From contig CATIUR010000001.1 of the NCBI GenBank assembly GCA_949592205.1, positions 38,581,001-38,645,000 of the forward strand: 64,000 nucleotides of DNA, written 5' to 3'. How positions within the stretch are numbered: position 1 is the first letter of the stretch; every line of letters begins with the position of its first letter. Position numbers and translations under genes: made by a program. Below the pieces are notes generated by a model. The model saw only the letters and a program-made list of their open reading frames with translations. It did no database searches and was not told the DNA's origin. This stretch comes from Helichrysum umbraculigerum. Taxonomy: Eukaryota; Streptophyta; Magnoliopsida; Asterales; Asteraceae. Positions 43,541 through 55,665 of the stretch are shown here, in pieces.

Positions 43541-44622
43541 TGATGTGTGCTAAAGTATATGCAATTATAATAACAAGTTTAAATTAAGGAAATACTAAAT
43601 AATACTATCACACAATTCAGGCAAGATTGACCCGTTCATGTAATATAGCTTAATAAGTAAGTCCAAATTCGAACACAAGGAACACAAGAAACGTGATTCT
43701 TATTTATAACTAATTATCTATTTATTCTAATTACAAATATTTACAATTATAATACAAAATAAATAAAAGGATCCAATTTACAATAATCTACAAGATAAGG
43801 GGGACGTTTTAGTTCCGAACGAACATATTTATATTTATATTTTGATACAGATTCTAATAGATAAGTTTTAGGAACAACTTAGGTATACTCAATTGGATAA
43901 AAGATTATAATTATTCAAACTATTACTTATTAAACTTATTATCTGTACTTATGTCTATTTGCTTTGTTGGCTATTATTACTGGTGATTTACTAATGTAGA
44001 AGATCACTTAGGGTTAAGTCAAATCCTCATCATAGCAATACAATCATAAGGTTACGCAAAGTGTTACTAATTAATAAGATCTATCATCAATTTATTAATG
44101 CAATTTCTATGGTTAGGCTTGAATCGCAGTATTACTTTATATTAATGAATCATTTTTAGTTAATCGCATAAGGTTAAGATCAAAACATAAACACAATCAC
44201 TTAATTTATATAAACAATTTATGGTCATCCTAGTTTAATATAAATCAGTCTAATTATGTCAAGAATAATCACTAAAATATCATAATAAAGACAATTCTTG
44301 TATAATAAACATTCAATAATATAGTTCCAACATAAACATATAATTCAGATAATAAACTCAATAAACATTCATTCAAACAATTATAATGAAAACCTAATTC
44401 ACAATTAAATCAAATAAACAATATCATAAATAACTCAATAAGGTTATTAAAGTTACAAGGATAAAGAAATCGAACCGATTGACGAACTAGCTTTTCCTAG
44501 GGTTAAAACCCTTCAAACCCTAGCTCTTTAGCCTCCAAAATCGCACCTAAAGTCGACCTAAAACCCTAACTTTCGTTTTTAGTATTCTTGAATCGTATAT
44601 TGTATTAGCTGATTTGAGCCTC

Positions 44623-44630
44623 TATTTATA
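44623..44630 (-). promoter_or_regulatory. TATA box of truncated Athila LTR
   Basis: TATAAATA on the minus strand, 19 bp from the nearest palindrome. Confidence 0.75.
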
Positions 44631-44648
44631 GTTTTCAAAACCGACCTC

Positions 44649-44774
44649 CCAACCGCCGGTTGGGTTCTCCAACCGCCGGTTGGAGGAATTTGTATCCGGG
44701 TCCAATTCCACGTGTCTGCACCGCCTCTAAACCCTAATGCCCAACCGCCGATTGGTTAATCCAACCGCCGTTTG
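44649..44774. promoter_or_regulatory. Four CCAACCGCCGGTTGG palindromes in two pairs
   Basis: Perfect at 44649-44663 and 44669-44683, degenerate at 44741-44755 and 44761-44774. Spacing within each pair is 20 bp. Located just upstream of the minus-strand TATA. Confidence 0.85.
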
Positions 44775-45114
44775 AATGTTAATTCCAGAATATTCTAATT
44801 TCGGACTTGGGCTTAACTTTTGGACTTTTAATCTTCATATCCGGACTTCCTTGTCTTCTTGGCCCAATTTTTCATTTTAACACTTTTGGTCTTCATTTCT
44901 TCAAGGTTTAAGCTCCTTTTTCTTCATTTCTTCATTTTCTTCGATTTCTTTCAGTTTCGGATTAGTTTTTGCTCCTTTTTCTTCAATCTTTAATTAAAAT
45001 ACATTTCTGCAAATATTAACAAAATAAGTATCTAAAATCATATAAATGCACTAAAATGTATATAAATATAGGGATAAATTACTATAAAATATACTATCTA
45101 TTTGATGTTTATCA

Positions 45115-46448
45115 GGCAGTATCGAGTTATTTACTTATGAATAATTGTAGTTAGGTCATGCCTTATTTCTAATAGGTCAAATGGCTAAATTGAAAAGAAG
45201 GAGGGTCCAATTTTATTGGATGAGCTGAAAGTTTTCCGATGCTTACAATTTATATATAAAACTTTCTAATAACCTCCTAGCTTAAGAATGTATTGAAGCA
45301 AGATCGTACCACTTTATCAACACATGGTCGGGTATAACATGAAGTCTACAGTTGCAATCCGACCGTTTATAGACATTTTCTTGCTTACAGGTTGCGATCC
45401 ACCAGCATCTATCAACATACATAAGCCACTCAACAAAAAAATATAATTATTTTTCATGAAACTAATAAAATTGAGCACATTCATAAGCTTCCCATCATAT
45501 ATATCAAACAAATAATACAAAAGGGTTACTGGATTGATATTCCATTCAGAAGATGACAACACAAAAAGTTCCCTTTTTATAAGTCTTTTATCAAACACGT
45601 AATTTCCCTTCATTACCAACATAAAAAAAACCCAAATTTCACATCAATTATGCTACTTTAAACTCTCATTGGCATTTGATCAAGCACATAGAATGCACTA
45701 AAAAAATATTACTAAAGAACTTACTTGGGAATCCAATAAAAGAGGGGTCAATAGCAAGATTGTAACATTTTAAAATTCAAATGGTGAGTTTGCAAGATAA
45801 TACAAACTGTATATCAAAATTCATAACATAATTCCACACATTGGATAAATTTATATACATGATAATTTATATGAGTAGTAAAATAAACACTTCAATTTGA
45901 ATCAATGATACTTTAAAAGTAAACTTTTAAACGAATCTATATGCTATATCAAATGATTTTGTAAATCATGATGCAACTGACAATTGAATTACCTGATTAG
46001 AGGATGAAGGTGTAGCCCAAATTTTAGGGTTCCAAAAGGAATTTAGACCCTAAAGGGGTTTTCTAGCTGTAGTTTATATGGATTTAAGAATTCATCTTTT
46101 TCTCAATCTTCTGCACTTCCATTCGATCAATAGATGAACATATTAAATTCTTTGGGTATTTGATATTGAGGATTGTATTTGGAAAATTGAAATGGCCGGC
46201 CTTTTATTTTTCTTTTTCTAAGGCGTGATAGCAAGACAAAATTTAGGGGCAACTTTGTCTTTTTTCATCATCTAATTTGTTATTTAGGTAATCATTATTT
46301 GTAAAGAATATCAATGGTTAATATTCAAATTAGTTATACAATTAAGGGCCAGGATTCAATTAAGAGGGTTTTAATTTAGAAAGATTACCTAATTATGGTT
46401 TTCTTTTAATATATAAGTAAGATAAGATAAGATAAGATACGTGGAGGG
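45115..46448. other. Flanking DNA without recognised gene
   Basis: AT-rich. A 101-codon minus ORF at 45317-45622 has no recognisable domain and I do not call it a gene. A short GATAAGATAAGATAAGATA run sits at about 46420-46438. Confidence 0.5.
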
Positions 46449-47098
46449 TTGTTTTGTTTTTATTTAAAAACTTGGAACCTGGTGGGTCTTTTTGACCCGA
46501 TGCCTTTCTTCTCGATTCCCTTTGGTGTCGATTCACTTGCGACTGATGCCTTTTGTTTCTTTCCCTCGTGACTCCCGGTGTTTATCTCGTCTCCGGTTAA
46601 CCGTCGCTATTCTCTCCTTCTATCGGTGGTGGTTCTTCTTGAACCGTTGAAATCCTCTTCGATGCCCTTGATCTTCTATTGTGCGAAACTTAGGGTTTCA
46701 CTGATTGGGATTTTTCGTACCGGTTCTCCTTTGGATTAATAACAGGTTAGTCCAATCTCTTCCTTTTTTTTTGATGTTCCGACTGAAAACAAGGTTTCAA
46801 ATTTTTGTATACTTATCGAAAATTCGATGGTCTGTTGTTCGGTAACAGCGAACAAAAACTGATCAAATAATAACTTTGATTCTTCTGTTGTTTGGCAGCG
46901 TCAAACAAAACTTCTGGAAGGGTTATACAAACGGCGATTGAGAAACGGCAATCGAATAAGACTAAAAACGGTGATTGAATAGGCAATCGAAAACGGCAAT
47001 TGAGTAAGACGGTACTCGATTGTAAGGTATGTGATCTGATTTGGTAAAACAAAATAAACTGGTGATTTAGGGTTGATTCTAAATCACGATTATTTGCT
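46449..47098 (-). other. Possible internal region of an LTR-element fragment
   Basis: No gene. On the minus strand, the sequence entering this region is TGGTATCAGAGCA once the MITE at 47108-47580 is removed, a tRNA-iMet primer site. A retroelement leader may therefore lie here and its LTR to the right from 47591 (TGTTGGTCCC). The repeated CGGCAATCGA/CGGTGATTGA phrases at 46930-47000 are unexplained. Confidence 0.35.
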
Positions 47099-47353
47099 CT
47101 GATACCCCAGTGGCGGAGTTGTGTAGGAGCAAAGAGTAGCATCTGCTACACATGATATTTTTGCATATTTAATAGAAAACAATTAATTCCTTTAATATGC
47201 CTTACATTTTACATCTGGAACTGGAAATATTGTGAAACTTATCCCATCTCAACTTAATTGGATCCATCATTTAAAAAGCCCAAATTCAAATTTAAATAAG
47301 CCCATGCAGCTCTCATTTGTGTATAATACGTGCATGTTTAGGGAAAAAAAATA

Positions 47354-47392
<39 letters not shown>

Positions 47393-47588
47393 TAATAATA
47401 ATAATGAAAACTTAAATATTTATAATAGTAATATTAATAATAATAAGGATGGTGAAGAAGTTTAGTCAAAGTCGTTGATACATTTGTTTTCTTACGAAAC
47501 CTTCTTTTTGTGACTGGGATGAAGTTTATAGGCTTAAATTTTTTTGCAACCCCCGGTATTCATTCCTAGCTCCGCCACTGCTGATACC
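47099..47588. repeat. 8-bp TSD CTGATACC flanking MITE
   Basis: CTGATACC at 47099-47106 and 47581-47588; one extra C at 47107. Eight base pairs is the hAT signature. Confidence 0.7.
47108..47580 (+). mobile_element. hAT-like MITE, complete
   Basis: 473 bp with 11-bp inverted ends CAGTGGCGGAG and CTCCGCCACTG and an internal TAA microsatellite (about 47357-47404). No coding capacity. A second copy is at 48042-48433 plus 61687-61950. Confidence 0.85.
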
Positions 47589-48034
47589 ACTGTTGGTCCC
47601 AGTAGGATAAAAAAAATATGTAATAGAGTTTATATATTGAAATTGAATTGTTTTACATTTTGTTTACAATACATAAACCTATATATACTAGTTGAATGGT
47701 TGCGAATGAACCATTGCATTGTTTCGATGGTGGTGTTTGGTGGTAACCGCCACCGTTTCATATAGTGGCCGATGATTGTGTCTTTTGATCAACCATTGCA
47801 CCTATTAAGTTTAATCTAATTACATAATAGTAACTTCTGATTACACACTAATACAAATCATGTCCTTAAGTTATCGGTTTTTAACCAAGTCAATGGTTAA
47901 TTTCCAATGGAGTATCAATTATGTGTCACCCCTTTGATTTGTCAGAGTTGAAATATAGCCCAAATCGACGTAGTTTTAAGTAATATCGGTTTAAGTTGCT
48001 AGCTTTAAAAATATCATGTAAAAAGTAAAAACTG
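47589..48034. other. Possible LTR fragment
   Basis: No gene. Could be an LTR starting TGTTGGTCCC at 47591 (see 46449-47098), but no second copy is in the window. Confidence 0.3.
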
Positions 48035-48041
48035 ATCACAC

Positions 48042-48768
<727 letters not shown>

Positions 48769-48954
48769 ATACATCCCCCCTAAGATATTCTTGTCCTCGA
48801 GAATCCTTAAATCTTGACACATCTCTGCATGCTACCTTGTGAATTGAAATTCAATCAACATTAAAACTGAGTACACATACAGCTAGTACCATGTATGCAC
48901 TTATCATAGCTTGTGTCTTATTCTCTACCTCTTCCTCTAAATTTCCCATTCCCA

Positions 48955-49232
48955 CTACATGTAAAACCAGAATCTTGTGACCCACTTTAGGCAAATACCG
49001 ACTTGATTAATCCTAAACTTGATTAAGTCACATATAAACTTCTCATGGCCAAAAGCAACTGCTGAATTACCAACCACAAACAAAGTTGCAACAGAACTTT
49101 CTTTAAAATTTCCAACCCATTCAAAAGTAGCCAATGGGTAAGTTGAGAACCGTATTGAGGTATCTTTTTCCAAACTCAAAACCCAAACAATAATGTGAAA
49201 CACTTTTCTAGCACTGATATTAGTAACCCATA
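48955..49232 (-). pseudogene. Unknown ORF of short-LTR element, C-terminal part
   Basis: Open on the minus strand. It joins in frame with 52437-53012 if the solo LTR and one CCATA are removed, giving roughly 280 codons. It contains WVGNFKESSVATLFVVGNSAVAFGHEKF. No recognised domain. Confidence 0.5.
49228..49232. repeat. Target-site duplication CCATA (left; right at 52437-52441)
   Basis: Five-bp duplication exactly outside the solo LTR. Confidence 0.88.
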
Positions 49233-52200
49233 TGTGACACCCGCCAATTTAGGACATCTATTTGTGCCCAACTTACTTGTAATTACATGTATTTACTTTG
49301 TATTAGGCTAAATATGTGACATTTTGTGTAATTATATACACGCGTACGCGATTAGTTTAAATCGTGCAATTTCAACTCGGACGGAGTCCGACACTGCTAA
49401 ATATGGACGTTGGTGACAAAAATATATAAATAATGTGGAATTATCCAAACAAACATTATTTACTTGAAAACATTACGAAAATATATTACATGTATCTTGT
49501 TTTTGTTAAAACGTAACCAAACGCGACTAAAATGCGTAAATCGAGCTCGACATCCGAATGAAATCCAAAATATATTTCGGTAACTCAAAACAAGATGTTT
49601 AAAAACATTTAGTCATATTAAATATCGATTACATATCGACAATGACACACGAGAAATCAAACGTTAAAACTTAACGTTTAACTCACGCGATTAACGTTTA
49701 AACAACTAACGAACTTGACCCGAATTCGAAGACCGAGACCCGAGCCCAACCCATAAGAGACCAGGCCCGAGCCTCGGTCAAACTTCAGCCCAAATCGGCT
49801 CAAGGAGCCCACAAGTTTAACCCTAAGCTAACCCATATATAAACCTCTTAAAACTCTTAACCCCTTTCATGTAATCATATGACCACCACCTTATCTTCAC
49901 CTTTTCTCTCATTTCTGGGACTGGAGCAGCTCCAAAAATGCCATCCACACCACCACACACCTCTTCCAAGGACCACCATCAAGTATCACCACCATCTAGC
50001 AACTCCTATAGTCGGTTTTCACAAGAAAGAAGCAAGGAAGACAGCAGCTGTGCACACTTTCTCACTTCAGCTCTAGACCACGTTTTTCTTTGGTATAATT
50101 CCCTCCTTTCTCTTTATATTTCCTTGGATAAACATAATAAACATGCTAGTAACTCGTTTCTCACTGATTATGTCCAAAATCATGCTTAAAATCGTCATGA
50201 ACACACTATTAACCACAGGATAATAGCTTTACACGTTGGGTAAAAATTTAGATCGGTTTAGATCTGTGATAATCGAACCATTTCGTAACCAAATCACACG
50301 TTTCTTAACTCAAAAATTAAGTTCAATAAGTCTACTTTTCAAATCTGTAAGCCTCACGAAAAATGGTTTCATTTGCTATTTTAAACTGAAGGAACAAAAG
50401 TACATAGCCAGACTGATGAATCTGACCAGAAAATTGACCAAATCTAAAATGGCATATCTTGGAAAATACGAAACCATTTGATCTGAAACCAGTGGTAAAA
50501 GTTTGAAAATTTTGTTAGTTTTAAATCCCCTACTTGCAAATTTTGTGAAGTTTTGTAAAACTTGAGATATGACTAAATCATTGAGCATATGTACTGAAAA
50601 TATAGCTGCTGGACCTATGGTGCTTTGCAAATTTATTTCTCGACTTGTGTTTAGTTTTAGATTTAATAAAAATATGTTATGAAAACATAAGACATAAGAG
50701 AACATGTGTGAATTTTCTCAGAATGTATTTCGGTCTTTTTATTAGGTAAAACGCTGAGACAAAAATGTATTATTTCGGGAAACATAAACAAAAAAAGATG
50801 TTTTCGTATTCGGTTTAAAAACGACACTTGTGGGTCACCAAAAGTCACAAAACTTGTTTTCTATAAGTTTTATAACATAATAGAAGTCGTGTAAAAGTTT
50901 CGGGTCAAACCGAGCATTTTTGACCAAACCCTTAAATTGTAAAACCACCTCAGCCCGATTTTGCGACGTTAACCTTCCCGTCGCAACTTCTGCGACGTTA
51001 AACTTCAATTTGCGACGTTAACCTTTCCGTCGCAACTTCTGCGATGTTAAACTTCAATTTGCGACGTTAACCTTTCCGTCGCAACTTCTGCGACGTTAAA
51101 CTTCAATTTGCGACGTTAACCCTTCCGTCGCAACTTCTGCGACGTTAAACTTCGATTTGCGACGTAGGCTATTCCGTCGCAACCTATTGCGACAACAAAC
51201 TTCGTTTTGCGACGTAAACTCTTCCGTCGCAACTTATTGCGACAGCGAACTTCCGTCGCAATTCTCAGAATACTTAAAAACGTTTAACTACCAAGTATTG
51301 GACTCGCGCAACATTTACTAAAACTTTATACAATACTACTCGTACTTACAAAAACTATACTTATGAAAGTTTACCATGAAACAATACGAAACCTAATAAT
51401 AATGTCTTCTGAAATTATTATTACACACCTGTCACCAACGGGCCACTAAACATTTTAATTAAACAACGACCAAATACTTGAACATAACTAGTTGAAATGG
51501 ACAACTAGCATGAATGATCTTTTGGGACATTCACTCACACATACAACCTTATATGCTTACGGCATTAGAAGGTTGCGGGTTCAGAGAACCTACGGATTAC
51601 TATCGCTTTCGGATTTCACGTTTATTAAGTTAAACGCTTACTTGCTAGACTCGGGTGAGTCTCATAGCCCCTCTTTTACTGTTTTAAACCCAGGGGTGGG
51701 AATACATGCTTTACTTTGTTTTACATGTGAACACGAGTACAAAACTCGCTATATTCTGCATGAGCTGTTTTCTAATCACTTTTAAGTCCTCTACGATCAT
51801 AGTTCTGGTAATACTGTTGTAGCGCTAATGTTAGTGTATGGTATCATATAGGACTAACCATCCTCGTCCGGGTCAGCAAGCACTGACTGGTTAAACTGAC
51901 GCATTAGCATTTGTTCATACGAGTGTGGATTAGACACTCGCCCGGAGGCACCCACGATCAGGTCCTTGAATGTGGATCCTGACACCCACGTTAAGCGCAG
52001 ACTATGACCTCATGGCAGACATATACATTATTTGATTCATTTCAAATCACTTATTAAATCTTGTGGTTCACACTTACTTGTTTATTATACAAACCTGTGA
52101 GCTCACCAGCGTTAGCTGACCCTTTTAGCATGTGTTCTCAGGTACCCATTAGCAGTAGGCCTGTTCAGTCAGGATGCCCATAGCTCGAGTCAGCATGCAC

Positions 52201-52436
52201 ATCAGGAGATTACATAGCATTACTACATTTTGTAACATAGTTATGCCACATAATCTCTATACATATGTAACTATTGGGCTTTTGTAAAGATTATACATTG
52301 TAAAACTTTATATTATCAATGTATCAGTAAAACGACGCATGTAGAGTCGTTCATTATATACCTTGTGTGTTTTGATTATTGATTAGTAGCATCCCAAAGT
52401 GTGCTTCCGCAAAACAGTGAATTTGGGGGTGTTACA
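49233..52436 (+). mobile_element. Solo LTR of a chromovirus-like family
   Basis: 3,204 bp, TGTGACACCC to GGGTGTTACA, TSD CCATA, no internal region. Its 3' end (GCTTCCGC, then AATTTGGGGGTGTTACA) matches the inverse of the gag-only element LTR end, so the families are related though distinct. TATA-like TATATAA at about 49836. GCGACG array at 50960-51262. It arose by recombination between two LTRs. No gene inside is supported. Confidence 0.85.
50960..51262 (+). repeat. 49-bp tandem repeats with GCGACG inverted arms
   Basis: About six units starting near 50960, 51009, 51058, 51107, 51156 and 51205. Each has TTGCGACG facing CGTCGCAA (8-bp arms). Last units are degenerate. Same core as in the gag-only element LTRs. 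Lies about 1.1 kb after the TATA. Confidence 0.9.
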
Positions 52437-53012
52437 CCATAACCCAAAATCAGTCGACTTCTGTTTATCTCTATGTTGGTCACGGGCTGCAACAATATTG
52501 TTGAAACAAGCGTGTTTATACTTCCATTTGGGCCACAAATGTATCATTGTCTTCCTTTTAAATCGATCCTTAACAATTTGAATCCAACCCATCTCTCTAG
52601 CTAAGAAAAACTCAACATGAGTAATGAGATAAGTGGGATGTTTTAACTTGCTAGAATTATCATCCTTTGCAACTCCGTTTTCTTTATTACTTGCACCATC
52701 ACTCATATATACTGCTAGGAACTCAAGGTTAGATCTGTTAAGAATATTTCCCATGGCTACCTCTGATTCATTTGCAAATTGTACTACGTTGCTAAAACTC
52801 CCAACAATCTGAACTTTCAATAACAAATGCTTATCGTCAACATTTCTTGTTAAACAATGTCTTATGATATTTCCATGTTTCTTTTTCCTTTTAGGCCATT
52901 TCCAAATGTCAAAAGTCACATACATCTTTTTCTTTTTCTGCCATTTCCAAATGTAAACCTTGAATTGATCAAATGTAGAGAATGAGACACAAGCTATGAT
53001 AAGTGCATACAT
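52437..53012 (-). pseudogene. Unknown ORF of short-LTR element, N-terminal part
   Basis: Minus-strand open frame. Contains a duplicated WKW(P/Q)K(R/K)KKK motif and NIIRHCLTRNVDDKHLLLKVQIVGSF. The first 12 or so codons lie in the inverted repeat, so the true start is uncertain. It is cut by the solo LTR. Not recognised. Confidence 0.5.
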
Positions 53013-53396
53013 GGTACTAGCTGTATGTGTACTCAGTTTTAATGTTGATTGAATTTCAATTCACAAGGTAGCATGCAGAGATGTGTCAAGATTTAAGGAT
53101 TCTCAAGGACAAGAATCTCTTAGGGGGTATGTATTGATACAGACCAATTGAGTCACATACTTAGCATGTGAGTTTCAACAGAAATGACTAACTGGAAATG
53201 AGGTCACGTGAGCAGCTTGTGACTTGTGCTGAGAAGTTTGTTACGCTTATTAGAAACTATATAACAAGTACTTGTAAGACATTATAGTTAGCTTTTGATA
53301 ATATCTCAGTTGAGTTTTCTCTCTGCTTTCTCTTATAATTGTAACCTGAATTAGGGTTCAGTTGAACTCCATTAATGAACTTCTTCTTCGAGTTTC
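52975..53396 (+). repeat. Inverted copy of the retroelement 3' end, poly(A)-terminated
   Basis: Plus-strand copy of internal 3' sequence (52975-53118), purine tract CTTAGGGGGTATGTAT (53119-53134) and LTR from TGATACAG (53135). It stops after CGAGTTTC at 53396, where the full LTRs continue TATTCTAATTGC. Instead there is a run of 11 A at 53397-53407. Confidence 0.85.
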
Positions 53397-54505
53397 AAAA
53401 AAAAAAATGCTTCCTTATTGGCAGTGTCTAAAATCATCCAATGGTGAGTAATTTCATCCCTTTTACCATTTAACTCTTGAATTGAACTTGTAACTTGATT
53501 CCCTCGAATTTGCTTTAAGTAGTTATTTACATAATGAGAAACATAAGTAGTCAAGTGCACCTTTTTAATAGCTGCAACCCCCTCTGATCCATCATACTTC
53601 TGATTCATAGCGTGGATTTGAATGGTCCCATTAAAAGACTTTTCATTCACATTATCAGATGCAAAGCAGTCAAAATACACTAGATGACATTGGTTGCTGC
53701 AAAGAGTATTTAGAGATTCATCATTGAAGTTATTACTAACCGCAACTATATCTTTAATATCATCTTTTAATGAAGTCAGATTAGACTCAATTTCATTCCC
53801 TTTGTCACTCTCTTCACCAAGCTTTGAAGGAGATAGCGACTCCAAACAATCGTTATTCACAACTTCACCTGACTTATCAAAATTCACACAACCATCACTT
53901 CCATTATTCACCTCTTTTGTATCTTTAAGATTGAAAACAGGTAGCAATAGTGGACTAGTTTTTCCTTTCATCAGATTGTTTGTCGATTCTTGCATATTAG
54001 CTAAACAATAAGCATCATAAAGGGTTTTGGGATTGAACATGCTAACGGCCTTCTTAATTTCTGGTTGCAACCCACAAATGAATAGACTAACGACATAGCA
54101 TTCATCAAAACCCATCTTGCCATAAAAAGAATGAAAAGCATCATAATATGTTTTCATTGTGTCATCTTGTTTGAAGCCATTTCTTTTGGGCATTTCATCA
54201 AACATATTATATGCATCTTTCTGATTCTCAGTTTTGCCTACCCCATCACTATCATTTACCTTTGATGCTTTCAATTCAGTACCAAATTGAGATTTGAGAC
54301 CTGAATCTTCAATATCATAACTTGTAATATGTAAATTTCGATAGTTACCTTGGCTGTCTCCTCTTAAGCCTTGTACTACATCAATCAAGAATTCTTGATT
54401 ATTTGCAAACACTTGCAATCTCGTGTTCAAATCCTCGATGGAATCACAAAGTTTCCGAAGAGATTGTTTAACATCTTCATTCACCTGTGTTCTAACAGCT
54501 GCCAT
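53372..54505 (-). pseudogene. Gag-like ORF of short-LTR element
   Basis: 377 codons from ATG 54505, about 60 nt inside the primer site. A coiled N-terminal part (VKQSLRKLCDSIEDLNTRLQVF) is followed by a retrotransposon-gag core, YYDAFHSFYGKMGFDE, then VSLFICGLQPEIKKAVSMFNPKTLYDAYCLA. The C-terminal half is Ser/Asn/Asp-rich. The coding sequence runs into the poly(T)/inverted LTR at 53407, so the true C-terminus is lost and the last few residues are artificial. Confidence 0.75.
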
Positions 54506-54563
54506 TGATGACCGTTGAAGCTTCTATGTCTTTAATTTCAATTTCAGAAATTGGCCAGAAAAG

Positions 54564-54577
54564 TGGCTCTGATACCA
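54564..54577 (-). promoter_or_regulatory. Primer-binding site (tRNA-iMet)
   Basis: The minus strand reads TGGTATCAGAGCCA next to the 5' LTR. Confidence 0.88.
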
Positions 54578-54580
54578 ATT

Positions 54581-54904
54581 AATACGCTTGCTTTAGAAAT
54601 CAAAGAAATGAAAAGCAAACTCAAACTAAATCAAGGAATCTCAAGCAATTAGAATAGAAACTCGAAGAAGAAGTTCATTAATGGAGTTCAACTGAACACT
54701 AATTCAGGTTACAAAAAGAGAAAACTCAACTGAGATATTATCAAAAGCTAACTATAATGTCTTACAAGTACTTGTTGTATAGTCTCTAACAAGCGTAACA
54801 AACTTCTCAACACAAGTCACAAGCTGCTCACGTGACCTCATTTCCAGTTAGTCATTTCTGTTGAAACTCACATGCTAAGTATGTGACTCAATTGGTCTGT
54901 ATCA
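54581..54904 (-). repeat. 5' LTR of short-LTR element
   Basis: Counterpart of 48431-48768. Ends GTCTGTATCA at 54904, immediately followed by the Helitron 5' end. Confidence 0.85.
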
Positions 54905-55085
54905 TCTCTTTTTAATATTATTGGATGAGCCTTAATACGTAAACATGTTGACTTTTTTCATTTGACTTAATCTTGCCCGTTAAATGGTTTAGTTAAATAA
55001 ATCTGAACCATTGATTATGATTATCAGGATTGTTTACGTAATATGTCATTTTTCATCATCTAATTTTACTATATTGCCCTTGTCA

Positions 55086-55250
55086 GTTGCGACATTTTAG
55101 GAAGTCAATTAATTTAAAATTTAAATTTAAATTTTTTTTAAAAATAAGAATATTGAAACGATTTGATGGTTGTTGCGACATTTTAGGAAGTCAATTAATT
55201 TAAAATTTAAATTTTACAAAAAATAGAATATTCAAACGATTTGATGGCTT
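55086..55250. repeat. 86-bp tandem duplication
   Basis: GTTGCGACATTTTAGGAAGT begins at 55086 and again at 55172, followed by similar AT-rich sequence and AAACGATTTGATGG. Confidence 0.85.
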
Positions 55251-55574
55251 TTGAAAAGTAGATTTTATCCACATGTTTAAGTATTTTAAATTTAAATTTA
55301 AATATTAATTAAGTAAAATATTTAAAAATACGGAATTAAACTAGCCTCCTGAGAATTTATACTACCCAAAAATCACCTCCTCCACCGATCATCCAGAACC
55401 CTCTCCCAACCCTACTCCCGTCTTTCACTTGCACCTTCATCATTATCATCGTCGTCAATCATTTATTGTATTCTATTATAGAGATGTACATTCAAAACCC
55501 CAATCAGGAATATATATACATTCAAAACCCCAAGCACGTGTACATTAAAACCCTAATCAGGAGTTCGAGGTGGA

Positions 55575-55665
55575 ATGTTACAAGAAGTGATCGGTATTCT
55601 GTTAAGACCGGTGATACCTTGTCGGATTCCGTTGACTGGAGGACTAAAGGTGTTGTTACTCCTGT
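55575..55665 (+). pseudogene. Captured papain-like cysteine protease exon fragment
   Basis: Codons read SDRYSVKTGDTLSDSVDWRT and KGVVTPV, the pro-to-mature junction of RD21-type papain proteases (family pattern SDRY..GD.LP.SVDWR.KG), followed by a GT donor (GTAAGG). The next conserved part (DQG.CGSCW) is not clearly present; a weak GLCKAC phrase follows an AG at 56171. A non-functional scrap. Confidence 0.55.

Larger units (their letters stand above)
36840..45114 (-). mobile_element. Athila-type Ty3 element, 3'-truncated
   Basis: Minus-strand element with 5' LTR 43541-45114, primer site at about 43523-43540, gag-protease-RT-integrase, and a 3' non-coding region homologous to that of the 12905-19646 element. 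There is no 3' LTR: homology stops at about 36840. Defects are a TAA at 40182-40184, a deletion from RNase H into integrase around 38985-39030 and a TAG at 38346-38348. Confidence 0.88.
43541..45114 (-). repeat. 5' LTR of truncated Athila element
   Basis: TGATGTGTGC to GATGTTTATCA on the plus strand (1,574 bp). The minus-strand sequence parallels the 12905-14820 LTR: TGATAAACATCAAATAG at its start, the GAACTAAAACGTCCCCC stretch, and CACACATCA at its end. TATA at 44623-44630 and palindromes at 44649-44774. Confidence 0.88.

Noticed and set aside
45317..45622. 101-codon minus-strand ORF
   Set aside because: No recognisable domain, no neighbours or splice context, and the length is expected by chance in AT-rich DNA.
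49879..50189. Small His/Ser-rich ORFs in the solo LTR
   Set aside because: Overlapping short frames in LTR leader sequence with no conservation evidence.
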